Assembly: GCA_025738555.1 (NCBI GenBank)
Contig: JAOVFP010000016.1
Span: 1,984,001-2,048,000, forward strand
Direction: 5' to 3'
Origin: Cyathus striatus
Lineage: Eukaryota > Basidiomycota > Agaricomycetes > Agaricales > Nidulariaceae
DNA length: 64,000 nucleotides
Shown here: positions 1-11,800 of the stretch, piece after piece
How the letters are laid out: the number at the start of each line of letters is the position of its first letter
How positions within the stretch are numbered: position 1 is the stretch's first letter
The notes under the pieces: model-generated
What the model was told of the DNA's origin: nothing
Database searches by the model: none
The model's input: the letters and a program-made list of their open reading frames with translations, nothing else
Made by a program: the position numbers and the translations under genes

Positions 1-1638
1 TCATCAGGCTCACACAATGCACTGACCAACCCATCCATCGGTACACCTCCCACTTTCATCTCTCTAACCTCCGCAAAATCACCTAAAAAGGCGCTCCAGG
101 ATATAATCGGTGACGACGAAGCGTAATAAGGCGCGGAAGGATTCATATCCCCGTATGAGAGCGATAGGTACTCCAGTTGCGGTCTGGAAGAGCGTAAGAG
201 CAATGCAGAGAGAATATCGTCTACCGGTTCTCTATTTTCTATATCGAGCGTTAGAGAAGTTAAATTTGGAAGGGTGAGATGGGAAAGGAGGGTAGAGAGA
301 AGATGATGTCCTCCCACGCTCAATTTTTTCAACTCTGGGAGCGTTACGGGGTGTAAAGGGAGGATTGGGTGGGATGCAGAGTGAAATGTTAGCTTGAGCT
401 CTTGGAGTGTTGTGTTTCTTGCTATCATGTTTAGTATGCGATCGAGGGGACAGTGTACGTTTGCGAGGGGGCGGAGGGAGAGCGAATGTAGGTTTTGGAA
501 GATGGGGGAGGTGGTTTTGAATGGGGCCTGGTGGAGCGTTAGGTGGTGTAGGTTTGGGAAGGGGGTAGGGGTGCCTGCTGCTGCTGGGCAGCTGGGGAAC
601 CATGACCATTCGGTAGGGAAGAATGCGGTATCCAAGCACGAGACTTCAAATTCTTCCAATAGTGGCGCATCGCCTAGTAGAGTTTTAACAATAAATAAGT
701 AAACAGAAAACAAACGCACCAGTAACATTCCTCAAAGCATTCAACGAACTAAAATGCTTATCAAACTTGAACACAAACCTCCTCCACCTAGCCATCTGAT
801 CGACCAAATAATAAAATACAATATACCCCCAGGACAAGCTCCTATTCTGACTCCTCTCCCCTTCCGTCGCATCCCCAGATAACGAGGGAACAGACACACT
901 TGTCGCAGGAGGCAGAATCGTGATACCCTGCGGCGGAGCAATCGGCTGAATGTAGGGATTCTGTATGGGAAACCAAGGAGGGGAAAACGGGATCGAGTTG
1001 CGTCTGCGCGGGAGGAGAGGGTCAAGCTCGGATTCGGAGGGGTGGACATGGAGGAATATTTCGATGTCGAGCGGTTCGGTTGGACCGGATCTTTCGAGCC
1101 ATAGGCGGATTACGTCTGGTGAGGCGTGTTGGGATGTTAGAAGGCGGATCTGGATGTTCGTGTTAGATGACTTTGAAAGAAGAAGGCGCGTTATGTCCGT
1201 ATAATGTAGGGTACGGGGTTCATATCGACGCCATCTAATTAAAATCCCACTCACCCTGGACCAAAGTCTAGGCGTCTGCAGCGCCAACCCCCTCCAAGAC
1301 CGACAAACAGCAGTCACAGTCCAACAAAAACACGGCACCTCTTCAAACACACACAAAAACACCATCCTAAGCAACTCGGGTGGCATACGTCTAATCAAAG
1401 ACAAATACGCCAGCGTCTCTTCTTCCTTTCTCAATAAATCCTCCTTTTGCTTTTTCAACTCGTCAATCTGCTTTTGCGAATCGATGAGGATGCGGGCGAG
1501 GGCGTTTTCCTCGTTTGTGATTTTGGTTGAGAGGGCGTGTACGGATTCGCGTGTTTGTTGGAGGGCCCTGCGGGCTTCTGATATTGTGTCTGATGTGGGT
1601 GGGTCGGGGAATGTGAGGAGGGGATGGGGATGGGCCAT
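1..1638 (-). CDS. F-box / leucine-rich-repeat protein, 3' end cut by window edge
   Basis: Exon 1 runs from ATG at 1638 down to 720 and exon 2 from 673 off the left edge; the 674-719 intron has GTGCGT...TAG borders and restores one open frame to base 1. Residues about 30-75 form a coiled coil rich in Q, K and E. It is followed by an F-box-like segment with the motifs RRMPPELLRM, CRSWRGLALQ and TPRLWS, then an LRR-like part with repeated LTLH/LSLR/LKLTF strands. This is the common Agaricomycete F-box architecture; the family recruits substrates to SCF ubiquitin ligases. The substrate is unknown. A GTGAGT near 1250 could suggest another intron, but the frame stays open through it, so I kept it as exon. 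Confidence 0.85.
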
Positions 1639-2022
1639 GGTGCGGGAGAGGGACGATGTCGTTTGTTCCGGTGGGAGTTTTTATGTGCTAGGTTTGAAGG
1701 ATACAAGGTTATCATCCACGTATTTCAAACTCCGGTACATCCGATCTGGTATAATACCTGTCAGACGAATCTTATGTCCACTGCGTTATCTTCCCTCGTT
1801 AACTGGACAGGGATGTGAATAGCTGTAGTAACGGTCCTTGTGCTTGTGCAGGGGTTGGAGAAATCGGTTGTGCGGATTGTTGTGCTGCTTGCTGTTACGG
1901 GTAATACAACTTAGTTCCATGCTTATCGCACGTGTGTTGTCAGGATAACAATGTTGTTCACCCGATTAAGCTTAAAGAACATCCATGCTGTGCAGTCTGC
2001 ATGTTCGCTGGTATCCAGAAAG
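1639..2022. other. Intergenic host DNA up to the transposon insertion site
   Basis: No credible gene is seen. The last six bases (2017-2022, AGAAAG) are the left copy of the target-site duplication of the large element that follows; the right copy is at 16926-16931. Confidence 0.6.
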
Positions 2023-2048
2023 TATGGAAGGTCGGACTGCCACGCTAC
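2023..2048 (+). repeat. Left terminal inverted repeat of the 14.9-kb element
   Basis: 26 bp, identical as reverse complement to 16900-16925. The outer end begins TATGG and the inner end stops at CGCTAC, after which the two ends diverge. Confidence 0.92.
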
Positions 2049-2469
2049 CTTTTTTTGATTGGATCAGCATCGGCACACATGCCGAGTATAGGACCCCAGA
2101 AACTAAGTACAACCCAAATATGGAAAACAAGAAATAAATATTTTTGCTTCTCTTTTAGCCGCCAGGGAAGCGGGAAGCATACACATCTAATCAAGCTTCA
2201 TGGATCTAATCAACCTGGCAGATGATTAATCTTGAGCTGGTTGTGCTGGCTCTCAATGTGCTTCTGACCAGGAATAGCTCACTGCTATCAATTTAAGGGA
2301 GGTGCCTTTAACATTAAGTGAATATTGAGTAAATAGCATATACAACTACTGCAGCAATAATAATAAAAAGTTGAAAGAGCATGTTGCAGTGCACTGGGCA
2401 CTCTGCAAAGTCAGGTGTAGAAAACCTAGAGTAAAGCTCAGCATTGCAAACAGCGGTTGATATATTGAA

Positions 2470-3400
2470 TAAGTACCTAGAGTAGTTCACTAGGTAATTG
2501 AAAGTATAAATACAGTATGCACATGCAATGAGAACTCACCTCAGCATTATGAACAGCGGCTGAGGTGTACTAACTAAAGTACAAGCGTTTATATACACTG
2601 AGAGTCCTTTACTCCAAGATAAAGGAGCAAACTACATACCAGGGAAAGTGTGTGGCACATAGTGCACTGTGCAATGCCATAGCAGTACAAGGTAATAAAG
2701 TATTAGTGAAAAAAAAGGAGGGCAGCATAGTGAAGTATAAAGTACAATATAGGCAACATATTACCTTGCCACACAGTTAGAATATGACCTTGGTGGTGAG
2801 GCGGTGCCTGCTGAGTGAATATGAGTAGGCATGGTCTAATGGAAAGTGGGAATGTGAGTCAGACTTGGAGGCGTTTGATTATTCAACAAAAGGCTTGAAA
2901 GAAAGAAAAAAGAAAGAAGAGGGCTTAGGTGAAAGGGCATAAATAGTGCGGTGGCCCTTGGACCTTGGGGGCTTAGATGAGAGGCATAAATAGAGATGCA
3001 GCCCTTTGTAGAAATCCTAGAGTAAAACACTAGGTAATTATGAGCAAGGGTACAGTATGTACAAGCAATAAGAACTCACCTCAGCATTGTAAACAACGGC
3101 TGAGGTGTACTAGCTAAAGTACATGGTATATATACACTATGAGTCATTTACTCTGAGATAATGGAGTAAACTACATAGAGAGGAAAGCTTGAGGTCAAGA
3201 GCGTGCTGTGCAGTGCAGTAGCAGTATAATACAAGTAAGTATTAGTGCATAGGAAAAGGCGGCATAGTGAAACCTGTGGAGTACAATATATACAATATAT
3301 TTACCTTACCACGCATTGTGCATGTGACCTTGGTGGCAACTGAATGAATACGGGCAGGCGCGGTCTAACAAAAGTGGGAGCGTGAGTTGGACCAAGAGGC
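2470..3400 (+). repeat. Two diverged direct repeats of about 530-540 bp, subterminal
   Basis: The block near 2470-2860 recurs near 3010-3400. The anchor AACTCACCTCAGCATT lies at about 2533 and again 540 bp later. Shared features include a TATATACAC segment, a palindromic stretch around TTTACTC...GAGTAAA, and a GTGACCTTGGTGG-like stretch. No coding sequence is seen in 2049-3442. A structural or transposase-binding role near the left end is inference. Confidence 0.75.
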
Positions 3401-3442
3401 ATTTGCATAATCCAATACCCTTTGACCTTGGATGGTAGCAGT

Positions 3443-6400
3443 TTATTCCTCTGTAGGGAATATTGAAGGGAGGCGGAACCAGATGCAATATTTATTGCAT
3501 TGGTGTTGCTTTGGAAAGGCCCTGAATCCTTCTGCAAGGTTTCCTCCACCAAATAAAGTACCAGTGAACTCCCTAGCCAAATAACAGCATTAGTAGACCA
3601 TAGTGGGATGGATTAAAGTTTACAAAACAGCGTACTCAGGAGAAGTCATGATCTGTGGGTCTGTTAAAATTGTACAGCTTCCTGCAGAAGAATAAGAATT
3701 TTTTTTTTACCAAGGGCACTTTAAAACTCACCCTGGTAGTCAGATATATAGGCCAAGCATCCAGTAAGCATGTACTGCACATGCTGTGAAAAGGCAAGGA
3801 ATTCAGCAGTTCTGTAGAAATCCCCATGATCCTCTTCAGTCCATTTCTCTGGTAGCCCTGCATGCGCATTGTGAAGAAATTTAATAAATACACCTTCAAT
3901 CTTCTCTTCCAGCAGGTAGGAAGAAACTACTGCTGATGCCATGGTGTGAGTACCAGAAGATCCAGAAGGCTTGCTTATGGTAGCTGTTGAGGTAGCAATA
4001 GCAGCCTTTGCAAAACGCAACCGAGGAATAGCAAAGGGAAGAGTGGTTACTTTGCTCTCAGAAAGTTGAGAGTCTACCCACTGGTATGTAGCATCAAGCA
4101 ATGCCCCTGCCCACATCAGTATATTTCCCTCTTTCAAAAGGAACTCAAGCTCTGCACTGCCTGAGAGTCTAGGCATCTTGTTTGGGAATGCAGAATCATA
4201 TGGTCTTTTTGCCACTAGATCATAACGGCAGATGTGGCCCTCAGGTAAGCCAGTGGCAAGCATATGTCCAAACATTTCCAGAGAGTTGACAGGATTGGAG
4301 GTCTTAAAGCTACCTTTTTTTCCACCCTTTGAGGACACGCTTAGCCTAGCTGTCTCAGAAGAGCATTTCTTAGCCCATGCACTAAGCAGCGACCCTTGTC
4401 CAAGTTTGGCCAGTTCAATCAGCTCTTCCAATGACTTGGACTCAATGTGATAAAGGGATACGATTTCCTGCTTCTGGTGGACTAAGTAACTGGATTCAGA
4501 ATTTTATCACAGGGGTATAAATGACTTCTTACAGGCTAGTATGTCAGATTTTGAGATCAAGTCCCTTCCTCCAGACTTAAGTGCATCTTTCAGCTCTTTG
4601 CTTGAAAAACTTGAACTAGTAGGGAAGTGGCTAGCTGAGTTTGGATTTGGGGGCTTGAGGGGGGGGTTACATTGCTGGCAAAGTCCTTGTTTGGGGATGA
4701 AGCCTTGAGCTTTGGCCTTCTTGGTGAGCGATTTGAGACTAAAATGTTATTTGGGAATCCAAATAGCTTAACGACTTCTGGTAGCTGCTGCAAATGTTCG
4801 TCTCCCTTTTCTTGACCTTCATCTAGCCTTCTGGAGCTTTGAACTAGCCTCTGAACATAGAGGAAATGATGTTAGAGCTGGCTTAACCATAAAAGACCTA
4901 TTTACCTTGGAAACCCCTGAAGCCATTTCATTTCCTTCCTTGTTCCTCTCAGATCCCTGCAGCTTATTCGAAGCTAGCTCCTGAAGAACTTGTTATAAGC
5001 TTGCCATAGGGCCATAGTTAAATATACCTTGATAGTTGGCAATTCAGCTATCTCTATTTCTTCCCCCTCACTGGAATCAGAAATAACTATAGCTGTACTC
5101 TTTAGCTCTTTCTTTGAGCTTCCAGTTCTCTTATTTTGGGAAGTATCAGCAGCATAAGAGTCCTAAATTATAAGTTGTGAATGCTATTTCTCACTCAGTA
5201 GGGCTGTAGAATGAACTTGCCACTCTAGGTCTTTTCCCTTTGCCCTTTTGCTTTATTGAAGTAAAACTGGAACCAAAGCTAACAGCATCCATCTCATACT
5301 TAAAGGATAGTTAGCAAATAACGGCTATAAAATTTAACAGCTCTAGCAACTAACCTGATCATCCTCATCCTGATTCATTATATTATACCACTTCTCATAC
5401 TCACTGTATGATACGATAACCAGTACCTGGAAGGGGTTTTTAGGCGGTTTGAAAGTAGCCTTTGCCTTAATATTACCCCGCTTTGCAGCAGCCTTAACTG
5501 CAGCAGCTGTTGGCTCAGTCATAACTTCATTATAAAAGTAGCCTCCAGATCTAGCAACTGCCTCATCTGATTCTAGGTTGGTCCATTTCAAATCTCGTAC
5601 ATAAGCTGCATCAAAATCCCAACTGAAGGTTATCAAATCAGGACGCTTCTGAATAGCATCTTTAATGGTTTGCCTTGCAACAGCGGCAATTTCCTCCCTG
5701 AGGAATTGGCTGCAAAGCATATGGTTTCTGCAACGTTCTATAAGGGTACTATTAGACATTTAAACCAAATTCAGAATGAAAATCTCACCAAAAGGTCCCC
5801 ATACCGCTTTCCTCGCTCTGGCTTTTGAAGATTATAGGCAAATGATACAGTAACAGGAAATTTGTACTTCTCCTCTACTGTTACAGAGCCTTGCCTGGGT
5901 GGATTTCCAGCTGCCCAGCGCTTGTGGTCATTATAGTAATGCTGGTGGTTGGAGTTATATCCATAGGAAGGGGTATTAACCATTGGTCTTCCCATTGAAG
6001 CAACCTCAGGAGGGCCCATAGAAAGGCCAGAAGCTGAGTAGGGGCTCTGGTGAGCAGCAGATGAAGGCATAAGTCTTCCAACTGGTTGCTTGGGCAAAGA
6101 TACTACATTGGGTGTCTTGTACCCTAGGTCTTTATATCTTAAATGAGCTCGAGCAGAAAAATAAGAGTGGGTTTAAACCCACCAGGTCGTTGTGCTGCAA
6201 GTGTATTTTGCTTGATATTTTGAAGGTTTATACTCCTCAATGAATGACGGCTAGAAGCAGGTGCATGGGAGGCTAAAAGAATGTAAATCACTATGACATA
6301 AAGGTTGTAACTAAATAGGAAAGTTGCTGACCTATTTGAGGAGAGCTTTGATGAGGGAGATTAGGTATAGGCCACACTAATCTGCCTGGAGCCTCAGAAC

Positions 6401-6741
6401 TATGCAAGAATGCATTACCTGTAAAATACAGTTAATAGCTCCTATGAGTGAAACAAGTCTAAAGGATTCTACTTACTGGCACTGCGGCTGGAGGGCTGCA
6501 CTGTGCTTGGTTTGTTGGAATAATGAAAGTAGCAACCCTCACATAAGTGTATGATTCTTCCTGAAGGATCCCCCTTACTTCTAAGGCAAAAAATGGCCAG
6601 CTTATCAGCTGGGATCACATTCTGGCAACCTTTTTTTTCACAGATAGTGGTGGATGGATTATCACCAGTAAAACTAGCCAGTGGAATATCAGACTCAGAC
6701 ATATGAAATGTAATGGATAATGCGGTGGAAAGTAATGGCAA
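3443..6741 (-). CDS. Alpha-type protein kinase with N-terminal Cys cluster
   Basis: About ten exons. The N-terminus (6741-6477) has a CEKKGC...FCLR...LCEGC cysteine cluster that looks zinc-binding. A long Ser/Pro/Lys-rich linker follows. The C-terminal part carries the alpha-kinase signature: VAKRPY (ATP lysine), EEKIEGVFIKF, AEFLAFSQHVQY, ISDYQG, LTDPQ, then GGGN and a HQCNKYC zinc-binding tail that ends at TAA 3443-3445. The tail needs the last intron (3573-3623), which has GT-AG borders. The family phosphorylates Ser/Thr in helical targets; the substrate here is unknown. An eight-C run (4659-4666) leaves the frame off by one base, so it is either a frameshift or a base-call error. One junction near 5250 fits a GC-AG intron. 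It is divergent from the integrase. Confidence 0.8.
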
Positions 6742-6853
6742 AATAAGTTGAGGTATAGAAAGATTTATCTTTGGTTGATAAGAGTAAGAGAAAAATAGAG
6801 AAGCTAACGTCTCTGTTTTCCACTAGGGAACTGATTAAAAGCTATACAAAAGG

Positions 6854-6884
<31 letters not shown>

Positions 6885-6979
6885 CAAAGCAGTCTACATC
6901 CGTTTTAAGATTTCTTTAGGGATTTTAAAGTTTGGATACTTTGCAAGTCACATCAAAAAATTCAACTTTATCCTCTAAG
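6742..6979. promoter_or_regulatory. Divergent intergenic region between kinase and integrase
   Basis: These 238 bp separate two divergently transcribed genes, so both promoters should lie here. It contains an (AAAAC)n microsatellite at about 6856-6886. No specific binding site is recognised. Confidence 0.45.
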
Positions 6980-8797
6980 ATGCCTGCAGAGAAAGGTAGA
7001 GGTAGAAACCAATATAATCCGCTAGGTGGGTGCTGTGAATCTAATATGTAAAGGGTATTCCTGACTCACCTTATGCTAAAAGTCCCACAAGAGCTAGTTG
7101 CGCCATATATTGTGAAATACTGGTACCAGAAGAAGACAGATCTAGATATTTGGAAGGCTGTGAGGGATGAGCATGTAGACACCACAAGGTATTCTCTTGG
7201 GTAAGTATTAATATTCACTTTTATCTATTGAAATTTAAGGCTTTCTAGATATACCAAGTTTAGGATAATGAGGAAGGACATGGGCCTTCTTGGGGTAAGG
7301 CAGCAAGGTAACACTAGCGATACCATTCTAGCTAGGATGGTGGAGCTCAGGAAAATTTATCCCAATGCTGGTCGAGAAGAAATGATAAGCCTATTCTTCC
7401 AAGAGTACAAGGAGAAGGTATCACGGTAAGCATAAACTCTGTCTTGCTTGGGCTTCTTATAGTAATATGCTTCTAGCACTGCTATAACAGAATACTTCTT
7501 TAGATTTGAGCCTGATCTCATAGCAGCAAGAAAGGCAAGGAACCTTCTTAGAAAGCAGTTCTGGTCTGCAGGCCCAAATAATCTTTGGTGCTTTGACCAG
7601 CATGACAAATGGAAGCCCCGCTTTGGCCTATGCCTTCATATTGGCGTTGATCCATTTGCAGGTTATATTCTATGGCTGCGAATTTGGTGGAACAACTCTA
7701 ACCCAAGGTTAACCTGCCACTACTACTACCTTTCTGCCGTGGAGGAGTTTAATAGTACGCATAAACTTTAGTAAAACAGGAATATGATCTAGCTTACATC
7801 TAGCAACAGAGATGCCCCTGCTTACTCAAAGTGATCCTGGAACTGAGAATGTTAGAATAGCTCAAGCCAATACCTTTTTGCGACACTGGCATGACCCTTC
7901 CCTTCCAGAAGATAGCATTCAGCACCTTTGGAAGCGCAAGAAGACAAATATCAAGCCAGAAATTGAATGGAGCCAGCTTAGAAGAAGATTTACTCCAGGA
8001 TTTGAAGAAATTTTATGTTATGGAATAGAAGAGCAAGAAGATCACCCTGCGCTCTATAACACTAATGACTATCTGCATTGGTAGGTGTTAAATTTTACTT
8101 CAGGTAACCTATCTAATCCCTCTACATTCTAGTCTTGTTTTTCAATGGATATTTATACCTTGGCTACAGAGAGAGCTGGATGGGTATCGAGATAGAGTAA
8201 ATAACAAACTAAAAGAGAAAAAACAAACATAAGCTTACTCCTCATGGTCGCCCTTCTGATATCTGGAACAAACCTGAAAACTTTGATGCAAGGGACTATG
8301 GAGTAAGCTGCTCAAGTGAACAGATGTGCATTCAATCAGTAGCTAACCTCTTCTATTTCTAGATTTTACCTGACCCAGAAGCAGTCACAGAGGCAAGAGC
8401 CTTGTTGGTACCTGAAGACCACCCTGTTATGCTATTGGTACCAGCTACATTTGAACCCCATATCTCAGAGGCATACCACACAGCTGGAAGGCCTGCTATA
8501 ACTCGTGCAAATGTTTGGGAGGTATATATAAGCATATTGGAGCATTTGATTGATATGCGGGAGCATAATCTCTTTGCTGCTGAAGCTATTCAAGAATGGA
8601 TTACCTATCCTGCATCAGTAGCTCATGAAGAGAATGCTGAGCAAAGGCTCTTTCAGCAGATTAATAACGATGATGATTTTGATGACTTTGATCCAACTGG
8701 CAGTAGTGATAATATTATCTCAGTAGATTTCACAGATGATGAGAGCGATGCAATTCAAGACTGGAATGACCGGCCTTTTTTTCTTTCCACTAATTAG
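6980..8797 (+). CDS. DDE integrase-core transposase (basidiomycete integrase-core family), frameshifted
   Basis: Exons: 6980-7025, 7083-7200, 7249-7425, 7477-7754, 7804-8080, 8133-8302, 8363-8797. The protein matches the basidiomycete integrase-core family. It has a helical N-terminus (LRKIYPNAGREEM), RKQFWSAGPNNLWCFDQHDKW with the first catalytic Asp, TQSDPGTEN with the second, and IKPEIEWSQLRRRF with the likely catalytic Glu about 42-44 residues on. An acidic tail ends at 8797. A one-base frame change between 8201 and 8232 (in-frame TAA at 8230-8232, then LTPHGRPSDIW in the next frame) breaks the frame after the catalytic core. It ends about 50 bp from the convergent JmjC gene. As the only recombinase-like gene between the TIRs, it is the probable mobilising enzyme. 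Confidence 0.85.
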
Positions 8798-8847
8798 CAA
8801 TAGGTAGAGTAAACATGTATATTTACTTTATATATTTATATAAAGCA

Positions 8848-11800
8848 TCAACTTTGCCTGGAGCGCTTTGCAGAATCTGAATAAAAAATAATGTAATTTG
8901 CATTGGTAAGGTTTAGAGCTTGCTTACCTTGTTGTGAAGCAATCTCATTAGGAGAGCTGCGCTTAGATAGCTTTGCAGCATATACTGATATATAGAGCAA
9001 ATCACCAGCTCTCCTTCCATGTCTATAAATATCCAAAGCCTCTTCCCCAAGTTCTTTAGTAGAATCTTGAAAAATAAAATACAGTAAGATAAAGGAAAAG
9101 AAATTGAAAAAGAACACACCTTTAGAGCTCGCATTCGCAGTGGAGTTCAGATGCACCTCAAACTTTGGTGCACTCCACACCAGATTTTGAGCCACTATGT
9201 GCTTTCTTTCCATGCGCTCCAGTTCAGCTTGGAGCTCAGGCCAGCGCTCTGATGTCCACTCCAGTTGGCGTTCAAAGAGAGTTGTGAAGGTATTACCAAT
9301 AACTCCAAAAGGTTCTCTCAGACCTAAAGAACCAAGATGGTAGAAATTAAGAGAGTGGATTAGCCAAGCAAGCATTGGTATAAAAAGAGCGGTCCATGGG
9401 TCCTGAGCTTCAGCTTCGCCCTCCAAAAGAATTGAAAATCTTCTACAGATTTTACGAAGAAGAATCTCCATTCTGCTCCTACTGCAAATATTTTGCATGC
9501 GCATGTCATGGCTCATCAGAGATACGTCATGCCTCATAAGTGCCTCATCTTCAGGTGATTCCTCTCCAGACCCTAATCCATTGTACAAAAGTTTGTCAAT
9601 CAGAACCTGATCGGTTGTAGGCAGGTAGCTTGAAGTGCAAAGGGCGTTCTGAAGCTCTATATAGCATGCAAAGAACATAAGATCTTTGAGCCCAGACTCT
9701 GTTGCGATGTTCAGAAGGTGGCCTTTGTCTTTAAGAGAAATAAATTAGTATATTTTAGCAACTGAGCTATAAGCTCTCACCTTGGGCTTGCATATTTCCA
9801 TTCCCTAAAGTTTTGTAAAGAAAGCATGCTATTAGATTCATACGAGCTTGAAAAGAAGGGTTATCTGTATTGGTAATAATGTCGCCAGCGAAGAAGCTGT
9901 GAATAGATCCACATATCACTCTTGAAATGCAGGAGATGGGTATATAATGTCCACCATGGCAAATAGCATCCTGTAGGGTGTACACTGCATGCGGAGTACA
10001 GGGCCTCATAATCCTATACAAAAGTAAAACTTATGAATAAAGTCTATTTCTTAATAAACTTACAGGGTATCCCCTGGTTTCAAAACCACCATCTCAATTC
10101 TCCATTTGGAGTGATCAAGATATCTAACTCCAAAATTAGGATCAGTCCAAACAGTAGTGGATGAAAGAAGGTCCAGGAAAAGGGGCTCAGCAATGGCCCA
10201 AAGCTTCAGACCTGCTGCAACGCGAATAATAGTTCCTTCTCCTCGGCTATCTATATGCCAAAAATGACTAGCGCCCTGTGTTGCAGCTAGACCAAACCTA
10301 ATATCTGCAGTGGGCAATTTTTGAATGCAGTATGACTCCCCTTTAGTTCTAATGCTTGCACGAACATCACTAGCATATGTACTTGACTCTACTGCTGCAT
10401 GAGGAGCAGGAAAGGAAAGGCCATTGAGGCTCTTCTTCTTGCCTGGTGGAGCTGCTGACGCATTTAATATGTCCATAAGGGAGCCAGTCCTAACACGATC
10501 TTGAAAAGCTCCATCTTCTTCAGAAATGACAATGGACTGATCTAGATTAGTTTTAGTATCAAATGTGTTTGGGTATTGGAGGAATATACCTTGAATATCA
10601 ACAGGATCGTTGAGATCCCATCCCAGAGTTTCTAGGCCAGCTTCATCAAATTGTATTGCCATGCCTGAGCTACCCCCAATCACAATGTTCTGGGTCTGAA
10701 GCATATCCTGAACTTCCTGAGTGGACATTTTGTCAAATTCATCTTGTTGAATATATCTTAAAAGGGAATTAGCAGGGCTATCCACAAACGCTGGCCTAAG
10801 AACCCCATTTTCTTTAATATCAGAGTAAAACTTAGTAGAGGAGTTGTACATCTGCAACCAAGCTTTGTGATCCTCTTTAGTCTGTGAGTGTAAATGTCAA
10901 TAAAGTAATAGCTTGAAATGTGGGAAAAAGAATACATGAGAAGACAGCTTGTAGGAATGAGAGCGCCCACTAGCATCCCAAAGGATCAGCTCTTTATTCT
11001 GGGTGTCTGAGTACTTCTAAAGTAATGAAATAGGTAGTTAATAATCAAGAACTCTCTGGTAAAGAAAGCTTACTGTAGTCAGAAAATCTAAAGTCAAAGG
11101 TGGCTTTACTTCAAAGCATTCATCATTCTAGGCATGGATTAAAGCACAATATGCAAAGTGGAAATATTAGAACTCACCTTCAATGCTTCTAACTTAACTG
11201 CAAGGTTATCTTCAATCTTCTGGCGCTCAACAGCATTCTTTGTTAGCAGATCAGAGTATTTGAGAAAATCCTCTTCCTGGAGCGCTGAGCCACCTTTCTT
11301 CAATGCAGGGGCACCTCTCAGCTTTGGTTTTGATTTGTGCTTGTAATTTGTCTTTGAAGCACCAGCAGTTCTCCTTAGAAGAGGATCTACTTTCTGTACT
11401 CTATCTGATCGCCTCCGAGATGGCTTTTCTACTGGTGCTTGAGAGGTTGGTGAGTTCTCATGTGAGCTGACTTTGTCCCCATACTCACCTTCTTCCCCTT
11501 CTTCCTCACCCCCACTTTCTCTGTATTCATCTTCAACCCCACCCCCACCATCTTCGTCTTCTTCTGTGCCTTCGTTCTCACCCCCACTGTCTTCGTCTTC
11601 TTCTGTGCCTTCGTTCCCACCCCCACTGCCTTCGTCTTTGTCTGTGCCTTCGTTCCCGTCCCCATTACCTTCACCTTCACCTCTGCCTTCTTCCTCCTCC
11701 CCTTCTTCCTCCTCCCCACCTCTATTATTCTCTTTATTTCCACCCATTGCAACAGCCCTATCTTTTTCCCAGCCAGCTGAAAGGTACTCTGTTGCCGCAG

